Notes: generated by a model not told the origin, from the sequence alone. Shown: positions 1 to 9,550, counted from the first letter of the stretch. The stretch is 64,000 nt of DNA from Bacillus paralicheniformis (GCF_001042485.2 NZ_LBMN02000038.1:1-64000); one strand, 5' to 3'. Program-made: numbers and translations.

Positions 1-1474
1 TATACTGATCAAGCTCTCGGTACGTTAAGATACCGCCGGAAAAACGAACCGCCGGCAAGTTCGGCGACAGCGCCGCGCGGCGGGTGAAAAAACCATGCAG
101 CGTCGGCGCCAAAGGTTTGACGGAATCTGTTTGGTTAAAAGCAGACAAAATCCGTTCCTTTTCGTTGGACTCTACCATATCGATGTTTTTAATCGGCTGG
201 TCCGGCTTCTCAAGCGCCTTCTCCAAAACGGTTAAAAGATGGGATTGAATCCGTTTGATGTCATGTTCAGTAAACATAGCGGTTTGATAATCAAAATTTA
301 ACTGTATGATACCGGTATCAAGGCGCTCTTTAATTGAAACAGACAGCTGATTTGCAGTGCGCCCGCTGAAATACATGGCCGTTTCATATACAAATCCATC
401 CGCTTGTTGCCATTGAAGCGGCTGATACTGTATGGAAGTGACAATTAAATTTTGCAGATCACCATGCTGATGCCTTAATTCGTTCATCAGCAGATTGTAG
501 GGATATTTTTGATGACGCATGACTGAAAGCTGTTCTTTCCCGATGCTTGTGACAAATGAAAGAACATCACAATCCGGATCAACTTCCATTCTGATTGGCA
601 GTGTGCTCACAAACATACCGAGCATGTCTTTTTCCAGCCTGGAGGCGCGGTTTCCGTAATAGGTCCCAATCACAATATCCTTGCTGGATGTCATTCTGCT
701 GATGCATATGTAAAACGAAGCCATAAACAGAGAAAGAATGCTAATTTGATGCTTTTCGCAAAAGTGTCGGATTGATTCTGCCAAGGGATGTGAAAGAGTC
801 AGGGTTTCTCTTAAAGCGGCGGTGCTTTGTTGTTGAGGCAAGGCTTTTTCTGTTAGTGGGAAATGTTCTGGAATGGTGTGGTAGGTGTTTGTCCAAAATA
901 AACGGTCTTTTTCAAACCGGGAAGATTGCAAGTATTGCTTCTCTTTTTCGATATAGGTGAGATAGGAAGGTTCATGATGTTGAGGTAAGGGTTCATTCCG
1001 AATCATTTTTTGATACATCTCAATCAGTTGATTGCCTAGCAGATTAAGAGAAATACCGTCCATTATGATATGGTGGAATTTTGCATAGAGCCAAACTTCT
1101 TCGCTCGAAATCGCCAGCAGGGTGAATTGATAAAGCGGTGAATGAAACAGCTTAAACGGAATCGAAGTCTGATCGTCAATCCACTTATTCCGTTCGGACT
1201 TGCCGGCCTTTGTCAAATCAATGGTCTCTATGGAAAGCGAGCGATGTTCAGCGAGATAAAGATCAGGCTCTTCCCCTTTCCCTTCTGTCAGCTGAAAATG
1301 AAGTGAATCATGCCGGGAAACTGAAAAGTCCAAAGCCCGCCGCAGCACATCAAGGTCAATAGCGCCCCTGAATTTGACACAGGCTGCAAGATTGCAGATA
1401 CTTGTACCCGGATCGAGCAGCTCGGTAAACCATACTCTCCTTTGAGCATGGGTCAAAGTGTAGGTTGTATTCAA
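1..1474 (-). CDS. ppsA: Fengycin/plipastatin synthetase subunit A, N-terminal part (cut by window edge)
   Basis: The first 491 codons of a non-ribosomal peptide synthetase are present, open through base 1. Residues 1 to about 440 form a condensation domain with the catalytic HHxxxDG motif at residues 134-140 (HHIIMDG). From about residue 465 an adenylation domain begins (RFSGGILTYRELDQY). The opening TYTLTHAQRRVWFTELL and the rest of the domain resemble, as I recall it, B. subtilis PpsA (FenC), the initiating subunit of fengycin assembly. A condensation domain at the very N-terminus fits a starter that attaches the beta-hydroxy fatty acid to the first residue. The start is TTG with GGAGGGG five bases upstream. 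It lies downstream of the acyl-CoA genes yngJ-yngI on the same strand, which could supply activated fatty acid (inference). Subunit identity is about 85% sure. Confidence 0.85.
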   Translation of the reverse strand, partial: MNTTYTLTHAQRRVWFTELLDPGTSICNLAACVKFRGAIDLDVLRRALDFSVSRHDSLHFQLTEGKGEEPDLYLAEHRSLSIETIDLTKAGKSERNKWIDDQTSIPFKLFHSPLYQFTLLAISSEEVWLYAKFHHIIMDGISLNLLGNQLIEMYQKMIRNEPLPQHHEPSYLTYIEKEKQYLQSSRFEKDRLFWTNTYHTIPEHFPLTEKALPQQQSTAALRETLTLSHPLAESIRHFCEKHQISILSLFMASFYICISRMTSSKDIVIGTYYGNRASRLEKDMLGMFVSTLPIRMEVDPDCDVLSFVTSIGKEQLSVMRHQKYPYNLLMNELRHQHGDLQNLIVTSIQYQPLQWQQADGFVYETAMYFSGRTANQLSVSIKERLDTGIIQLNFDYQTAMFTEHDIKRIQSHLLTVLEKALEKPDQPIKNIDMVESNEKERILSAFNQTDSVKPLAPTLHGFFTRRAALSPNLPAVRFSGGILTYRELDQY

Positions 1475-1983
1475 TGGAACCCCTCCATTTCAAATATAAG
1501 AGAATAAAAAAGTAAAATAATTACAGGTTATATGACAATATATGGCTAAATCATACGTATGAGAATCATTGTAATACAAATTCGATAAAATACAACAATG
1601 TTTACAATAAATTCAATAATTTTTTAGAAAATGGTTATTTTATCTCATCTGCAAAATTCTTGTCTTTACTGCTCATAACATAAGAAAAGCTCTAAAGCGG
1701 AGAAAATATCACGATGTTTATACCATTTTATTCAAAAAACAGAGCTGGAATTCCACGCACTCCGAGCAGAAATGGAAATAAATTGTCATCATTTATTCGT
1801 AAAAAATATATCATCTCACGTGTTTTTGAAAAATCTCATAAAAAAACTGTACCTTAACCAATTAAGATACAGTTTTGCTTCACTTTCAAAAGCTTTAGGC
1901 TACACGGTATCCGTTTACATGTGCGGATGATCCGTTTAACAAAAGAGTCCCTCATTTTAGTTCGTCGCACTTGCAAGAGAAAA
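1475..1983. other. AT-rich gap upstream of ppsA; candidate promoter region
   Basis: No gene seen. The 370 bases next to ppsA are very AT-rich, as expected for the promoter and UP-element region of the fengycin operon. Reading leftward, one plausible SigA site is TTGTCA (1533-1538) with TTTACT 16 bases on; a second is TTGTAT (1574-1579) with TATGAT 18 bases on. I cannot choose between them. The right part holds the yngI terminator. The region may mark the junction where the fengycin cluster joins the yngI-yngJ neighbourhood (inference). Confidence 0.4.
1843..1876 (-). terminator. Intrinsic terminator after yngI
   Basis: AAAACTGTA and TACAGTTTT arms plus an inner CTTAA/TTAAG stem form a long hairpin. 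On the minus strand it is followed by a run of T. It sits 108 bases past the yngI stop and separates yngI from ppsA transcription. The structure is nearly symmetrical and could work in both directions. Confidence 0.8.
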
Positions 1984-3621
1984 TTACAATTGAAAATGTT
2001 CAAGCGCTTGCTCCCTTAATTTAAATTTCTGCACTTTTCCCGATGCCGTCATTGGGAACTCTTCGACAAATGCGATATAGCGCGGAATCTTATAACGGGC
2101 GATTTTACCTTTGCAGTATTCTTTTAATTCGTCAGCTGTCATGGATGCTCCGCTTTTCAGTTTGATCCAGGCCGAGACCTCTTCACCGAATGTTTCGTCA
2201 GGCACACCGACAATTTGGACGTCGAGAATGTTGGGATGCTTGTATAAAAACTCTTCTATTTCCCGCGGGTATATGTTTTCTCCGCCTCGGATGATCATGT
2301 CTTTTAATCTCCCGGTAATCCGGCAGTAGCCTTCTTCATCCATTACGGCTAAATCACCTGTATGCAAAAATCCGTCCTCATCAATCACCGCTGCCGTGTC
2401 CTCAGAATTTTTGTAATAGCCTTTCATGACATGGTAGCCGCGTGTGCACAGCTCGCCTTGAACGCCTCTTGCAACCTCCTGATTTGTGCCCGGTTCAGTT
2501 ATTTTGACTTCAACATTCGGCAAGGCGCGCCCTACGGTTTCGACCCTTCTTTTGAGCGAATCGTTGACCCTCGTCTGGGTAATGACCGGTGATGCTTCCG
2601 TCTGTCCGTATGCAATCGTTATTTCAGACATCCCCATGTTATTGATCACTTTTTTCATAACTTCAATCGGACAGTTTGAACCGGCCATGATACCCGTTCT
2701 TAAAGAAGACAAGTCATATGATGCAAAATCTTGATCATTCAGTTCGGCAATGAACATGGTCGGTACACCGTGAAGCGCCGTGCATTTTTCCGTTTCGACA
2801 GCGGAAAGCACTTCTTTTGGATTGAATTCTTGCACCGGCACCATTGTCGCACCGGCGGTGACGCAAGCGAGAGTTCCCAGCACGCATCCAAAGCAGTGAA
2901 AAAAGGGTACGGGGATGCACATTCTGTCTTTTCTCGATAAATTCATGCATTCCGCAATATTTGCCGCGTTGTTTGCCAAATTGGAATGAGTGAGCATCAC
3001 GCCTTTTGGAAAGCCTGTCGTACCTGATGTATATTGCATATTGATAACATCATGCTCTTTGAGTCGTTCCATCCTGTGATCAAGCGCTTTTTCGCTTACC
3101 GAACCGGAGAGCTTTAATATGTCATCCCAAAGGTACATGCCGGGATGCCTTTTATCTCCCATCAAAATAATATTTTTTAAGAAAGGCAGTCTTTCAGATG
3201 CGAGCTTACCCGGTTCCGACTCCTTCAATTCAGGAATCAGTTTGTAAAGGATATCAATGTAAGAAGTGCCCCGGTATGATTCCATTAAAATGAGTGTTGT
3301 GGCATCTGACTGTTTCAGCACATATTCAAGCTCTGATAATTGATAGTTCGTGTTGACTGTGACAAGCACCGCGCCCGTTTTTGCCGAGGCAAACTGGGCG
3401 GTGAGCCATTCCGGAGTATTGGAAGCCCAAATTGCGACATGTTCACCTTTTTCAATACCGAGCGCCACCAGTCCTTTTGCGACTTTTCTGCACAACTGGT
3501 CAAATTGCCGGTACGTATAACGGAGACGGCGATCCGGATAGACGACAGCCTCGTGATCAGGTGCGTTTGCCGCGGTTTTCTCCAACAATTTTCCGATAGT
3601 CAAATGGAGCAGCTCTGCCAA
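1984..3621 (-). CDS. yngI: Acyl-CoA synthetase YngI
   Basis: 545-residue AMP-forming acyl-CoA ligase. It carries the adenylate-forming P-loop [10 protein letters not shown] near residue 200, the core [20 protein letters not shown] near residue 425, and the C-terminal catalytic lysine region [12 protein letters not shown]. The family activates fatty or branched-chain acids to CoA thioesters. Length matches B. subtilis YngI. The start is TTG with GGGAGG six bases ahead. It follows yngJ by 31 bases, so the two are likely cotranscribed; in B. subtilis the yngJ-yngI operon is a mother-cell SigE operon for leucine or branched acyl-CoA breakdown. Here it lies directly upstream of the fengycin synthetase, so a role in lipopeptide fatty-acid supply is possible but not shown. 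Confidence 0.85.
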   Translation of the reverse strand: MAELLHLTIGKLLEKTAANAPDHEAVVYPDRRLRYTYRQFDQLCRKVAKGLVALGIEKGEHVAIWASNTPEWLTAQFASAKTGAVLVTVNTNYQLSELEYVLKQSDATTLILMESYRGTSYIDILYKLIPELKESEPGKLASERLPFLKNIILMGDKRHPGMYLWDDILKLSGSVSEKALDHRMERLKEHDVINMQYTSGTTGFPKGVMLTHSNLANNAANIAECMNLSRKDRMCIPVPFFHCFGCVLGTLACVTAGATMVPVQEFNPKEVLSAVETEKCTALHGVPTMFIAELNDQDFASYDLSSLRTGIMAGSNCPIEVMKKVINNMGMSEITIAYGQTEASPVITQTRVNDSLKRRVETVGRALPNVEVKITEPGTNQEVARGVQGELCTRGYHVMKGYYKNSEDTAAVIDEDGFLHTGDLAVMDEEGYCRITGRLKDMIIRGGENIYPREIEEFLYKHPNILDVQIVGVPDETFGEEVSAWIKLKSGASMTADELKEYCKGKIARYKIPRYIAFVEEFPMTASGKVQKFKLREQALEHFQL

Positions 3622-3652
3622 CGTTGTCCCTCCCTTCTCCCGGAAAGCGTTT

Positions 3653-4813
3653 TCATTTTGCCGCTTGTTTGCCTATGCCGAGCTGCCTTGCGATGACGAG
3701 CCGTTGAATTTCTGAAGTTCCTTCACCGATTTCCATTAATTTGGCATCCCGCAGCATCCGCTCGACTCCGTACTCTTTCATATACCCGTATCCTCCGTGT
3801 ATTTGAATGGACTGATTACATGTCCTGAACGCCATCTCTGAGGCATAAAGCTTGGCGAAAGCCGCTTCCTTTGTAAACGGCCGGCCTTGATCTTTCAGCC
3901 ATGCGGCCTTCAGCACCATATTGCGGGCAAGCTCAATTTCCATGGCCATGTCGGCAAGCTTGAACTGAATCGCCTGGAAATAGGAGATGGGCCGGCCGAA
4001 TTGTTTTCGTTCGTGTGCGTATGCAAGCGCGGCCTCAAATGCGCCTTGAGCGATACCGACGGCCAGCGCGGCGATCGAAATTCTGCCCCCGTCAAGTGTA
4101 TTGAGAAACTGTTTAAACCCTTTTTCCGGGCTTCCCAACAGATTTTGTTTTGGAACGCGGACATTGTCCAAGATGAGCTGCGATGTATTGGAGCCGCGGA
4201 CACCCATTTTGTCATATTCGCTATTAATGGTGAAGCCTTCCGAATCTGTCGGAACGATGATGGCGGAGATGATGTTTTTTCCGTTGTCATCTTTTCCGGT
4301 GACGGCGGTGACGATGACGGTCCGGGCATATCCGGCATTGGTGATCCAGCATTTCTCCCCGCTGATCACATAGCTGTCCCCTTCCGAGCGGGCTTTTGTC
4401 CGGGTGCCGCCCGCATCTGATCCTGCATTCGGTTCGGTCAGCCCGAACGCTCCGAGCGCCCGGCCCGTCGCAAGTGGCACGAGATATTCTTGTTTTTGTT
4501 CTTCGGTGCCGAAATAATAAACCGGTGCAGCCCCGAGCGATACAGCCGCAGCATAGCTTAGACCGGTGCTCCCGCACGCTTTGCCGATTTCTTCGACGCT
4601 AAGCGCATAGGAAATCGTATCCCCGCCTGACCCGCCGTAGCATTCCGGAAACGGAATCCCCAAGAGGCCGAGCTCCCCCATTTTTTTAAATGTCTCAACC
4701 GGAAATTCTCCCGTCCTGTCAACATGTTCGGCATGCGGTGCAATTTCCTGTTTCGCAAAATCTCTGGCGAGTTCGCGAACCATTTGCTGTTCTCTTGTTA
4801 GTTCAAAATTCAT
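3653..4813 (-). CDS. yngJ: Acyl-CoA dehydrogenase YngJ
   Basis: 386-residue FAD-dependent acyl-CoA dehydrogenase. An N-terminal helical domain ([18 protein letters not shown]) leads to the middle beta domain with [14 protein letters not shown] and EKCWITNA. The C-terminal helical domain holds [20 protein letters not shown] and IGEGTSEIQ, typical of short-chain and isovaleryl-CoA dehydrogenases. It would oxidise acyl-CoA to enoyl-CoA and pass electrons to an electron-transfer flavoprotein. The ATG at 4813 is chosen because AAAGGGGGTC lies just ahead; an upstream in-frame start at 4840 lacks one. First gene of the yngJ-yngI pair. I could not find a convincing SigE promoter. Confidence 0.85.
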   Translation of the reverse strand: MNFELTREQQMVRELARDFAKQEIAPHAEHVDRTGEFPVETFKKMGELGLLGIPFPECYGGSGGDTISYALSVEEIGKACGSTGLSYAAAVSLGAAPVYYFGTEEQKQEYLVPLATGRALGAFGLTEPNAGSDAGGTRTKARSEGDSYVISGEKCWITNAGYARTVIVTAVTGKDDNGKNIISAIIVPTDSEGFTINSEYDKMGVRGSNTSQLILDNVRVPKQNLLGSPEKGFKQFLNTLDGGRISIAALAVGIAQGAFEAALAYAHERKQFGRPISYFQAIQFKLADMAMEIELARNMVLKAAWLKDQGRPFTKEAAFAKLYASEMAFRTCNQSIQIHGGYGYMKEYGVERMLRDAKLMEIGEGTSEIQRLVIARQLGIGKQAAK

Positions 4814-4942
4814 AAAGTGACCCCCTTTTTGGATCGTCAAATTCCTTAGGCAGCAGAGCTTTGTAACATTATATTAAAAAAGTGCATTTTTCATGCCAGA
4901 GGATTTTGGACAGGCAAAATCGGACCGTTTGATGACAACTGA

Positions 4943-4962
4943 TACTTACCTTTACGTAAGTA
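4943..4962. promoter_or_regulatory. Probable HxlR/MarR-type operator
   Basis: Perfect inverted repeat TACTTAC-N6-GTAAGTA. A second half-site, TACTTAC (4980-4986), overlaps the -35 box of the following promoter. The arrangement looks like a regulator binding site for the flavoprotein gene. The HxlR regulator encoded next to that gene is the natural candidate (inference). Confidence 0.6.
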
Positions 4963-4982
4963 CCTGAACCAAAAGTGCATAC

Positions 4983-5011
4983 TTACAAATTCGCAGTGTG
5001 AACTTTATAAT
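4983..5011 (+). promoter_or_regulatory. SigA-type promoter of the flavoprotein gene
   Basis: TTACAA, a 17-base spacer and TATAAT, 32 bases ahead of the start codon. The -35 box overlaps a TACTTAC half-site, so bound regulator would block polymerase. Confidence 0.7.
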
Positions 5012-5043
5012 CAAGATGAAAACATGCCGGAGGAGGAAAATTT

Positions 5044-5604
5044 TTGAAAACACTGATTATCGTTGCACATCCAAGTTTAGAAACATCAGTTATCAATAAG
5101 CGCTGGGTAGAGGAGCTCAAAAAATATCCGGAAAAGTATACGGTTCACGAATTGTCCGACGTATATCCGGATGGAAACATTGACGCGGAAAAAGAACAAA
5201 AATTGGTGGAAGCGCACGGCAATCTTGTTTTTCAATTCCCTATCTATTGGTTTAACTGTCCGCCTCTTCTTAAAAAATGGCTTGATGATGTATTGGCTTA
5301 CGGATGGGCTTATGGTTCAAATGGAGGTGATCGATTAAAAAATCGTAAAGTGGCATTAGGTGTATCCGCCGGAATTAAAGAAGAAGATTATGGTGAAAAC
5401 GGAAGGTACCGCTATACGCTTGAACAAATATTAGTTCCATTTGAAACGACATTCCGATATTGTCATGCAGACTATCGTTCATTTTTTGCGTTTTACGGCA
5501 AGGAAAATGAGCCCGGCGGAAATGAGGAAGAAGCGACCGGGCCGGGAGCGGGAGAATTGGAGAAAAGCGCCCGGGATTATTTGCGTTTTATTGACAATCT
5601 TTAA
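5044..5604 (+). CDS. NAD(P)H oxidoreductase of the MdaB/YwrO flavodoxin-fold family
   Basis: 186-residue protein with the flavodoxin-like fold of NAD(P)H:quinone oxidoreductases: MKTLIIVAHPSLETSVINKRW at the FMN-binding N-terminus, LVFQFPIYWFNCPPLLKKWLDDVLAYGWAYG in the middle, and a short acidic tail. Family members reduce quinones or electrophiles by two electrons and protect against thiol or quinone stress. The start is TTG with GGAGGAGG upstream. It is preceded by a strong promoter and palindromic operator and followed convergently by an HxlR-family gene, which suggests redox-controlled expression. The exact substrate is unknown. B. subtilis has several paralogues (YwrO, YrkL), so no symbol is given. 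Confidence 0.75.
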   Translation: MKTLIIVAHPSLETSVINKRWVEELKKYPEKYTVHELSDVYPDGNIDAEKEQKLVEAHGNLVFQFPIYWFNCPPLLKKWLDDVLAYGWAYGSNGGDRLKNRKVALGVSAGIKEEDYGENGRYRYTLEQILVPFETTFRYCHADYRSFFAFYGKENEPGGNEEEATGPGAGELEKSARDYLRFIDNL

Positions 5605-5629
5605 GTTTTGCGGAAATCATTCCGGTTGA

Positions 5630-5653
5630 AACAGGCTGTCAGCCCAGCCTGTT
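5630..5653. terminator. Bidirectional terminator between the flavoprotein gene and hxlR
   Basis: AACAGGCTG and CAGCCTGTT arms around a 6-base loop, followed by TTT on the plus strand. It overlaps the last codons of the convergent regulator gene. Confidence 0.7.
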
Positions 5654-5989
5654 TTTCTCTCCCCACTCACACATCATATTGAACAAAGGTAAGAGAGAAC
5701 GTCCGCGTTCAGATAATGAATACTCCACCTTTGGGGGAATTTGGGGAAATTCCTTACGTATAATAAGGCCGTCTGCCTCCAGCTCTTTTAACATGATGCT
5801 CAGCGTTTTGAAGGAAATGGTGCCGATGCTTCGCTTCAGCTCATTATGCCGCATCACTTCGCGTTCAGACAGCCAATATAGAATGATTATTTTATATTTG
5901 CCGCTTATCAATGACAACGTATATCCAAAACCGGTGTTTTTAAGATCCACACCGGTCGGAACGCAGGTTTTTCCGGTTGGGGGTTGCAT
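5639..5989 (-). CDS. HxlR-family winged-helix regulator
   Basis: 116 residues with the HxlR core: LSLISGKYKIIILYWLSE, RHNELKRSIGTISFKTLSIMLKELEADGLI (recognition helix), then the wing EFPQIPPKVEYSLSERGRSLLP. Cys-9 lies in the N-terminal arm (GKTCVPTGVD). In relatives such as YodB and HypR a conserved N-terminal cysteine senses diamide or quinones; here its position makes it a candidate sensor, not a proven one. The start at 5989 has AAAGGAGAG eight bases ahead. It is convergent with the quinone-reductase-like gene whose promoter carries TACTTAC half-sites. Confidence 0.75.
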   Translation of the reverse strand: MQPPTGKTCVPTGVDLKNTGFGYTLSLISGKYKIIILYWLSEREVMRHNELKRSIGTISFKTLSIMLKELEADGLIIRKEFPQIPPKVEYSLSERGRSLLPLFNMMCEWGEKNRLG

Positions 5990-6136
5990 AACGTACACTC
6001 TCCTTTTGAATCCTATATCATAGATCATTATGTAATTTGATTGAAAGGATGTAAAGGAAGGATTTTAAAGGATGCTTAAAGAAAAACCACAGCGCCGTAT
6101 GTTTTCCGTGATACGGCGGATGCAGCCGTAAGAAAA

Positions 6137-6178
6137 AACTGCACCTCAAGATTGTCAGGTGACAATTGAGGTGCAGTT
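6137..6178 (-). terminator. Intrinsic terminator of the proH-proJ-proA operon
   Basis: Very long stem: AACTGCACCTCAA and inner ATTGTCA pair with TGACAAT and TGAGGTGCAGTT. On the minus strand it is followed by TTTTTT. It lies 20 bases past the proA stop. A second, weaker inverted repeat (CGCCGTAT/ATACGGCG, 6093-6118) follows toward hxlR. Confidence 0.9.
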
Positions 6179-6197
6179 TCAATGCAAGCTTTTTTAT

Positions 6198-7469
6198 TTA
6201 TCTTCTGATATGGCCGTCGCCTCTCATGATATATTTGCATGTGGTCAATTCTTTCAGACCCATAGGTCCGCGGGCGTGAAGCTTCTGTGTAGAAATCCCG
6301 ATTTCCGCGCCGAAGCCGAGTGCGCCGCCGTCGGTGAACCGGGTTGAGGCATTGTGATACAGTGCTGCCGCATCAACGGTATTCAGAAAAGCCTTGGCTG
6401 TTTTCGGATTTTCGGTGATAATCGCTTCTGAATGCTTTGTTCCGTATGTTTCGATATGATCGCAGGCTTCTTCAAGACTTGCTGCGACTTTAACCGCGAG
6501 ATCAAGGCTTAAATATTCGTTCTGCCAATCGGCTTCCCCCGCTGGTATCGCGCCTGGAATCCATTGAACCGCCTTTTCGTCCCCGTGAACTTTAATACCG
6601 TGTTCGTTTAAAGCATTGATAAGCGCTGCACTGTTTTCCTCAAGCCATTTTTCGTGAACGATCAGCGTTTCAAGCGCATTGCAGACGGCGGGGCGGTCTG
6701 TTTTCGCATTGATCATGACATTGATTGCTTTTTCAGGGTCTGCTTCCCGGTCGATATAGATGTGACAATTGCCGACTCCCGTCTCAAGAACGGGAACGGT
6801 TGCGTTCTCAACGACTTCCTGAATGAGGGCACCGCCTCCCCGGGGGATGAGTACATCGATATGCTCTTTCATCTTGAAGAGCTGCTTCGTGGCGCTTCGG
6901 TCCGTGCTTTCGATAAATTGAACAGCATCGCGGGGAATGTCTGTCGTTTCCAGCGCTTGGTGCATGACCGATACGATCGCTGTATTCGAATGAATGGCGG
7001 AAGAGCCGCCTTTCAAAACGATCGCATTGCCCGATTTTAGAGCGAGCCCGGTCGCATCGACAGTCACATTCGGACGCGCTTCATAGATCATGCCGATGAC
7101 GCCGAGAGGAACGCTGACTTTTTCCGCCTTTAGCCCGTTGTCGAGCGTCCAGCTTGATAGCGTTTCTCCGACCGGATCATCCAGTTCCGCGACTTCCAGC
7201 AGTCCATCGGCAAAATCCAGTACCCTGTCTTCATTGAGCGACAGGCGGTCGATGTAGGCTGCATCATAGCCTTTTTTTCGTCCCGCTTCAATATCTTTGG
7301 CATTTTCAGTGAGAATATAGCTCATGTTTTGTTTCAGATGTTCGGCCAGTGTAGCAAGCGCCTCGTTCTTGTCTTTTTCAGTTGTCAGCCGCAAAGATTT
7401 TGCAGCTGTTTTTGCCTTTATCGCTTTTTCTTCGATTTGTGCCCTGATGTTCTCGCTTGTCGCCGTCAT
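6198..7469 (-). CDS. proA: Glutamate-5-semialdehyde dehydrogenase (gamma-glutamyl phosphate reductase)
   Basis: 423-residue ProA. It uses NADPH to reduce gamma-glutamyl phosphate to glutamate-5-semialdehyde in proline synthesis. Seen: the aldehyde-dehydrogenase-like fold with PLGVIGMIYEARPNVTVDA, the catalytic cysteine in ETGVGNCHIYIDREAD, and the C-terminal TRFTDGGALGFGAEIGISTQKLHARGPMGL. The ATG start has AAAGGAGG upstream. It is the third gene of an operon with proJ and proH (25- and 38-base gaps). B. subtilis has only proHJ at this place. A linked third gene, called proAA in the literature as I recall it, is typical of B. licheniformis, where the operon makes proline as an osmoprotectant. 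Confidence 0.92.
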   Translation of the reverse strand: MTATSENIRAQIEEKAIKAKTAAKSLRLTTEKDKNEALATLAEHLKQNMSYILTENAKDIEAGRKKGYDAAYIDRLSLNEDRVLDFADGLLEVAELDDPVGETLSSWTLDNGLKAEKVSVPLGVIGMIYEARPNVTVDATGLALKSGNAIVLKGGSSAIHSNTAIVSVMHQALETTDIPRDAVQFIESTDRSATKQLFKMKEHIDVLIPRGGGALIQEVVENATVPVLETGVGNCHIYIDREADPEKAINVMINAKTDRPAVCNALETLIVHEKWLEENSAALINALNEHGIKVHGDEKAVQWIPGAIPAGEADWQNEYLSLDLAVKVAASLEEACDHIETYGTKHSEAIITENPKTAKAFLNTVDAAALYHNASTRFTDGGALGFGAEIGISTQKLHARGPMGLKELTTCKYIMRGDGHIRR

Positions 7470-7494
7470 GTCAATTCCTCCTTTGATTTGTTTT

Positions 7495-8616
7495 TTAAAG
7501 CGGAACGGATAGCTCTAAATGACAGACAAACGCTTCTCTGTCAACGACAGCCTGTGAGGAAGCGGCTGTTTCCTGATTCGTATCCTTCTTCCATTTACGA
7601 AGCTGGGATGAGGAAAAGTTGACGACGCCGAGGCCGATTTCCTCTCCTTCCTGATCAAGGATTCGAACGACGGAACCGTTGCTGAAACGGCCGTTAATTT
7701 CGTAAATACTAGAAGGATACAGGCTTTTTTTACGGTCGATAATAAACTCTTTGCTTTCGTTGTGGACGATGATGTCTCCTTCAGGTCCAGAGTTAAATGC
7801 TATCCATTGCTTTTTATGGTTGAGTGTGTGTGAATCGTCATTCGGAATAAAATACGTTCCCCTCGCAGTCCCGCTGATTGCTTCTTGCAACAGACCGGAG
7901 GTGTCTGCACGCCCTAAAAATCCTTTGATGCCTGAAGCCATTGTAATTTTAAAAGCGTCCAGTTTCGACTTCATGCCGCCTGTTCCGACTTCGCTTCCGG
8001 CATCCCCTGCTGAAGCTTCTATCTCCGGCGTGATTTCATTTACTTCCCGGACGAGTGCGGCGTCCGGCGTTTTTCGCGGATTCGCGTCATAAAGGCCGTC
8101 TATATCAGAGAGGATGGTCAGCAGGTTAGCGTCGATCAGACCCGCCACTTTAGCAGAAAGCGTATCATTGTCTCCGAATTTGAGCCGGTTGACGGTAACT
8201 GTGTCATTTTCGTTGATGATCGGAATAATGCCGCGTTTCAACAGAACATTCATCGTATTTCTCACATTGTTGTACCGTTTTTCATCTGAAAAATCGCTTT
8301 TTGTGATTAATATTTGTGAAGCGATATAGCCATGGGATAAAAAAAGCTTGGAATACGCTTCGATTAGTAAGCCCTGGCCGACAGATGCGGATGCTTGTTT
8401 TTCAGGCAATGTATCCGGCCTGTTAATGAAGCCAAGTTTCCGGTATCCGGCCGCCACAGCGCCAGATGAAACGAGGAGGACTTCGTGCCCTTCATCTTTG
8501 AGGCGGACGATCTGCTCAACGAGCTTTTCGAGCTTTTTGCTGCTGATTTCGCCGTGAAGACTTGTTAAAGAACTGCTTCCCACTTTGACAACTACCCTCT
8601 GTTGATTAGAGGTCAT
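7495..8616 (-). CDS. proJ: Glutamate 5-kinase ProJ (osmostress isoform)
   Basis: 373 residues: an amino-acid-kinase domain (VVVKVGSSSLTS, GHEVLLVSSGAVAAG, INENDTVTV, FGDNDTLSAKVAGLIDANLLTILSDIDGLY, GTGGMKSK) to about residue 260, then a PUA domain to the C-terminus. It phosphorylates the gamma-carboxyl of glutamate, the first step of proline synthesis. Its place between proH and proA marks it as the osmostress isoform ProJ, which in B. subtilis escapes the proline feedback that controls ProB; that property is inferred from the name, not read from residues. The start is ATG with AGGAGTG upstream. Confidence 0.9.
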   Translation of the reverse strand: MTSNQQRVVVKVGSSSLTSLHGEISSKKLEKLVEQIVRLKDEGHEVLLVSSGAVAAGYRKLGFINRPDTLPEKQASASVGQGLLIEAYSKLFLSHGYIASQILITKSDFSDEKRYNNVRNTMNVLLKRGIIPIINENDTVTVNRLKFGDNDTLSAKVAGLIDANLLTILSDIDGLYDANPRKTPDAALVREVNEITPEIEASAGDAGSEVGTGGMKSKLDAFKITMASGIKGFLGRADTSGLLQEAISGTARGTYFIPNDDSHTLNHKKQWIAFNSGPEGDIIVHNESKEFIIDRKKSLYPSSIYEINGRFSNGSVVRILDQEGEEIGLGVVNFSSSQLRKWKKDTNQETAASSQAVVDREAFVCHLELSVPL

Positions 8617-8654
8617 TTTATCACTCCTGTAGTATTTTTCTTCGTTACGGGTGC

Positions 8655-9506
8655 TTACTTTGCTGTGACTAATTGTTCAAGTTCGAGACTGATGGTTTTG
8701 GATCGTTTTGCGGCTTGTTTGACCGCCTGTTCGATCGCTTCGCCTCCGCCGCTTTCCTCCAAGGCCTTTAAACCGGCCGCAGTCGTACCGTTAGGGGAAG
8801 TGATGTTGTCTTTGAGAACAGCTGTATCTTCAGGGCTTTCCAACAGCATTTTGGCGGCGCCTAACAATGTCTGCGCGCCGATTTCCCTCGTTAGTTTTTG
8901 GCTTAATCCAGCCTCGGCTCCCGCTTTTTCGATGTGCTCCATTAAATAATAAAAGTAAGCAGGCCCGCTGCCGGCAATGCCGGTGAAAATGTCCATTTTG
9001 CTTTCTTCGATGGAATAGACTTCTCCCATGCATTGAAGCAGTTGTTTCGCGGTTTTTGACAGATCGGCTGTTACATGGCTGCCTTCGGCCATGGCGGTTG
9101 CAGATGCGCCGATTGCACTTGAGGTGTTAGGCATGATTCGGATGACAGGCTGCATGCCGTGCAGCTCGTTTTCAATAAATGAAATTGATATGCCAGCTAA
9201 AACTGACACGATAAGCTGATGGGGTTGAATATGCGGTTTCATGGAAATAAGAGCACTCTCTGCATCTTTCGGCTTCATCGCCAAGATGAAGCAATCGATG
9301 TTCTGATAGTCAAGTTCTTCTTTTCTGACGCCTCGTATTCCATATTTCTGCTGGAGTTCTTCTAAACGCCGGTGGTTCGTGTGGTTTGTAACATAGATTT
9401 GCGAAGCAGGCAGTTTTTTGGATTGAACGATGCCTGAGATCATTCCCTCTGCCATTGATCCTGCCCCTATAAAAGCTACGTTTTTTTGATTAAAGATCTT
9501 TAACAT
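8655..9506 (-). CDS. proH: Pyrroline-5-carboxylate reductase ProH (osmostress isoform)
   Basis: 283 residues. It reduces pyrroline-5-carboxylate to proline. The NAD(P)-binding motif VAFIGAGSMAEGMISG is at the N-terminus, and the family signature (IAGSGPAYFYYLMEHIEKAG, LTREIGAQTLLGAAKMLLES, SPNGTTAAGLKALEE) lies in the C-terminal dimerisation domain. First gene of the operon. The start is odd: AAAGGGAG abuts the ATG at 9506 with no spacer, and no better start is visible, so translation initiation may be weak. It is preceded by a strong-looking promoter with a long spacer. Confidence 0.9.
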   Translation of the reverse strand: MLKIFNQKNVAFIGAGSMAEGMISGIVQSKKLPASQIYVTNHTNHRRLEELQQKYGIRGVRKEELDYQNIDCFILAMKPKDAESALISMKPHIQPHQLIVSVLAGISISFIENELHGMQPVIRIMPNTSSAIGASATAMAEGSHVTADLSKTAKQLLQCMGEVYSIEESKMDIFTGIAGSGPAYFYYLMEHIEKAGAEAGLSQKLTREIGAQTLLGAAKMLLESPEDTAVLKDNITSPNGTTAAGLKALEESGGGEAIEQAVKQAAKRSKTISLELEQLVTAK

Positions 9507-9550
9507 CTCCCTTTGTTCGCATTTCTGTTCGTATTTTTTCGAACACGGTT

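Noticed and set aside
1558..1576. Fur-box-like sequence TGAGAATCATTGTAA upstream of ppsA
   Set aside because: Right half matches poorly and the region is AT-rich, so a chance match is likely. No iron gene is near.
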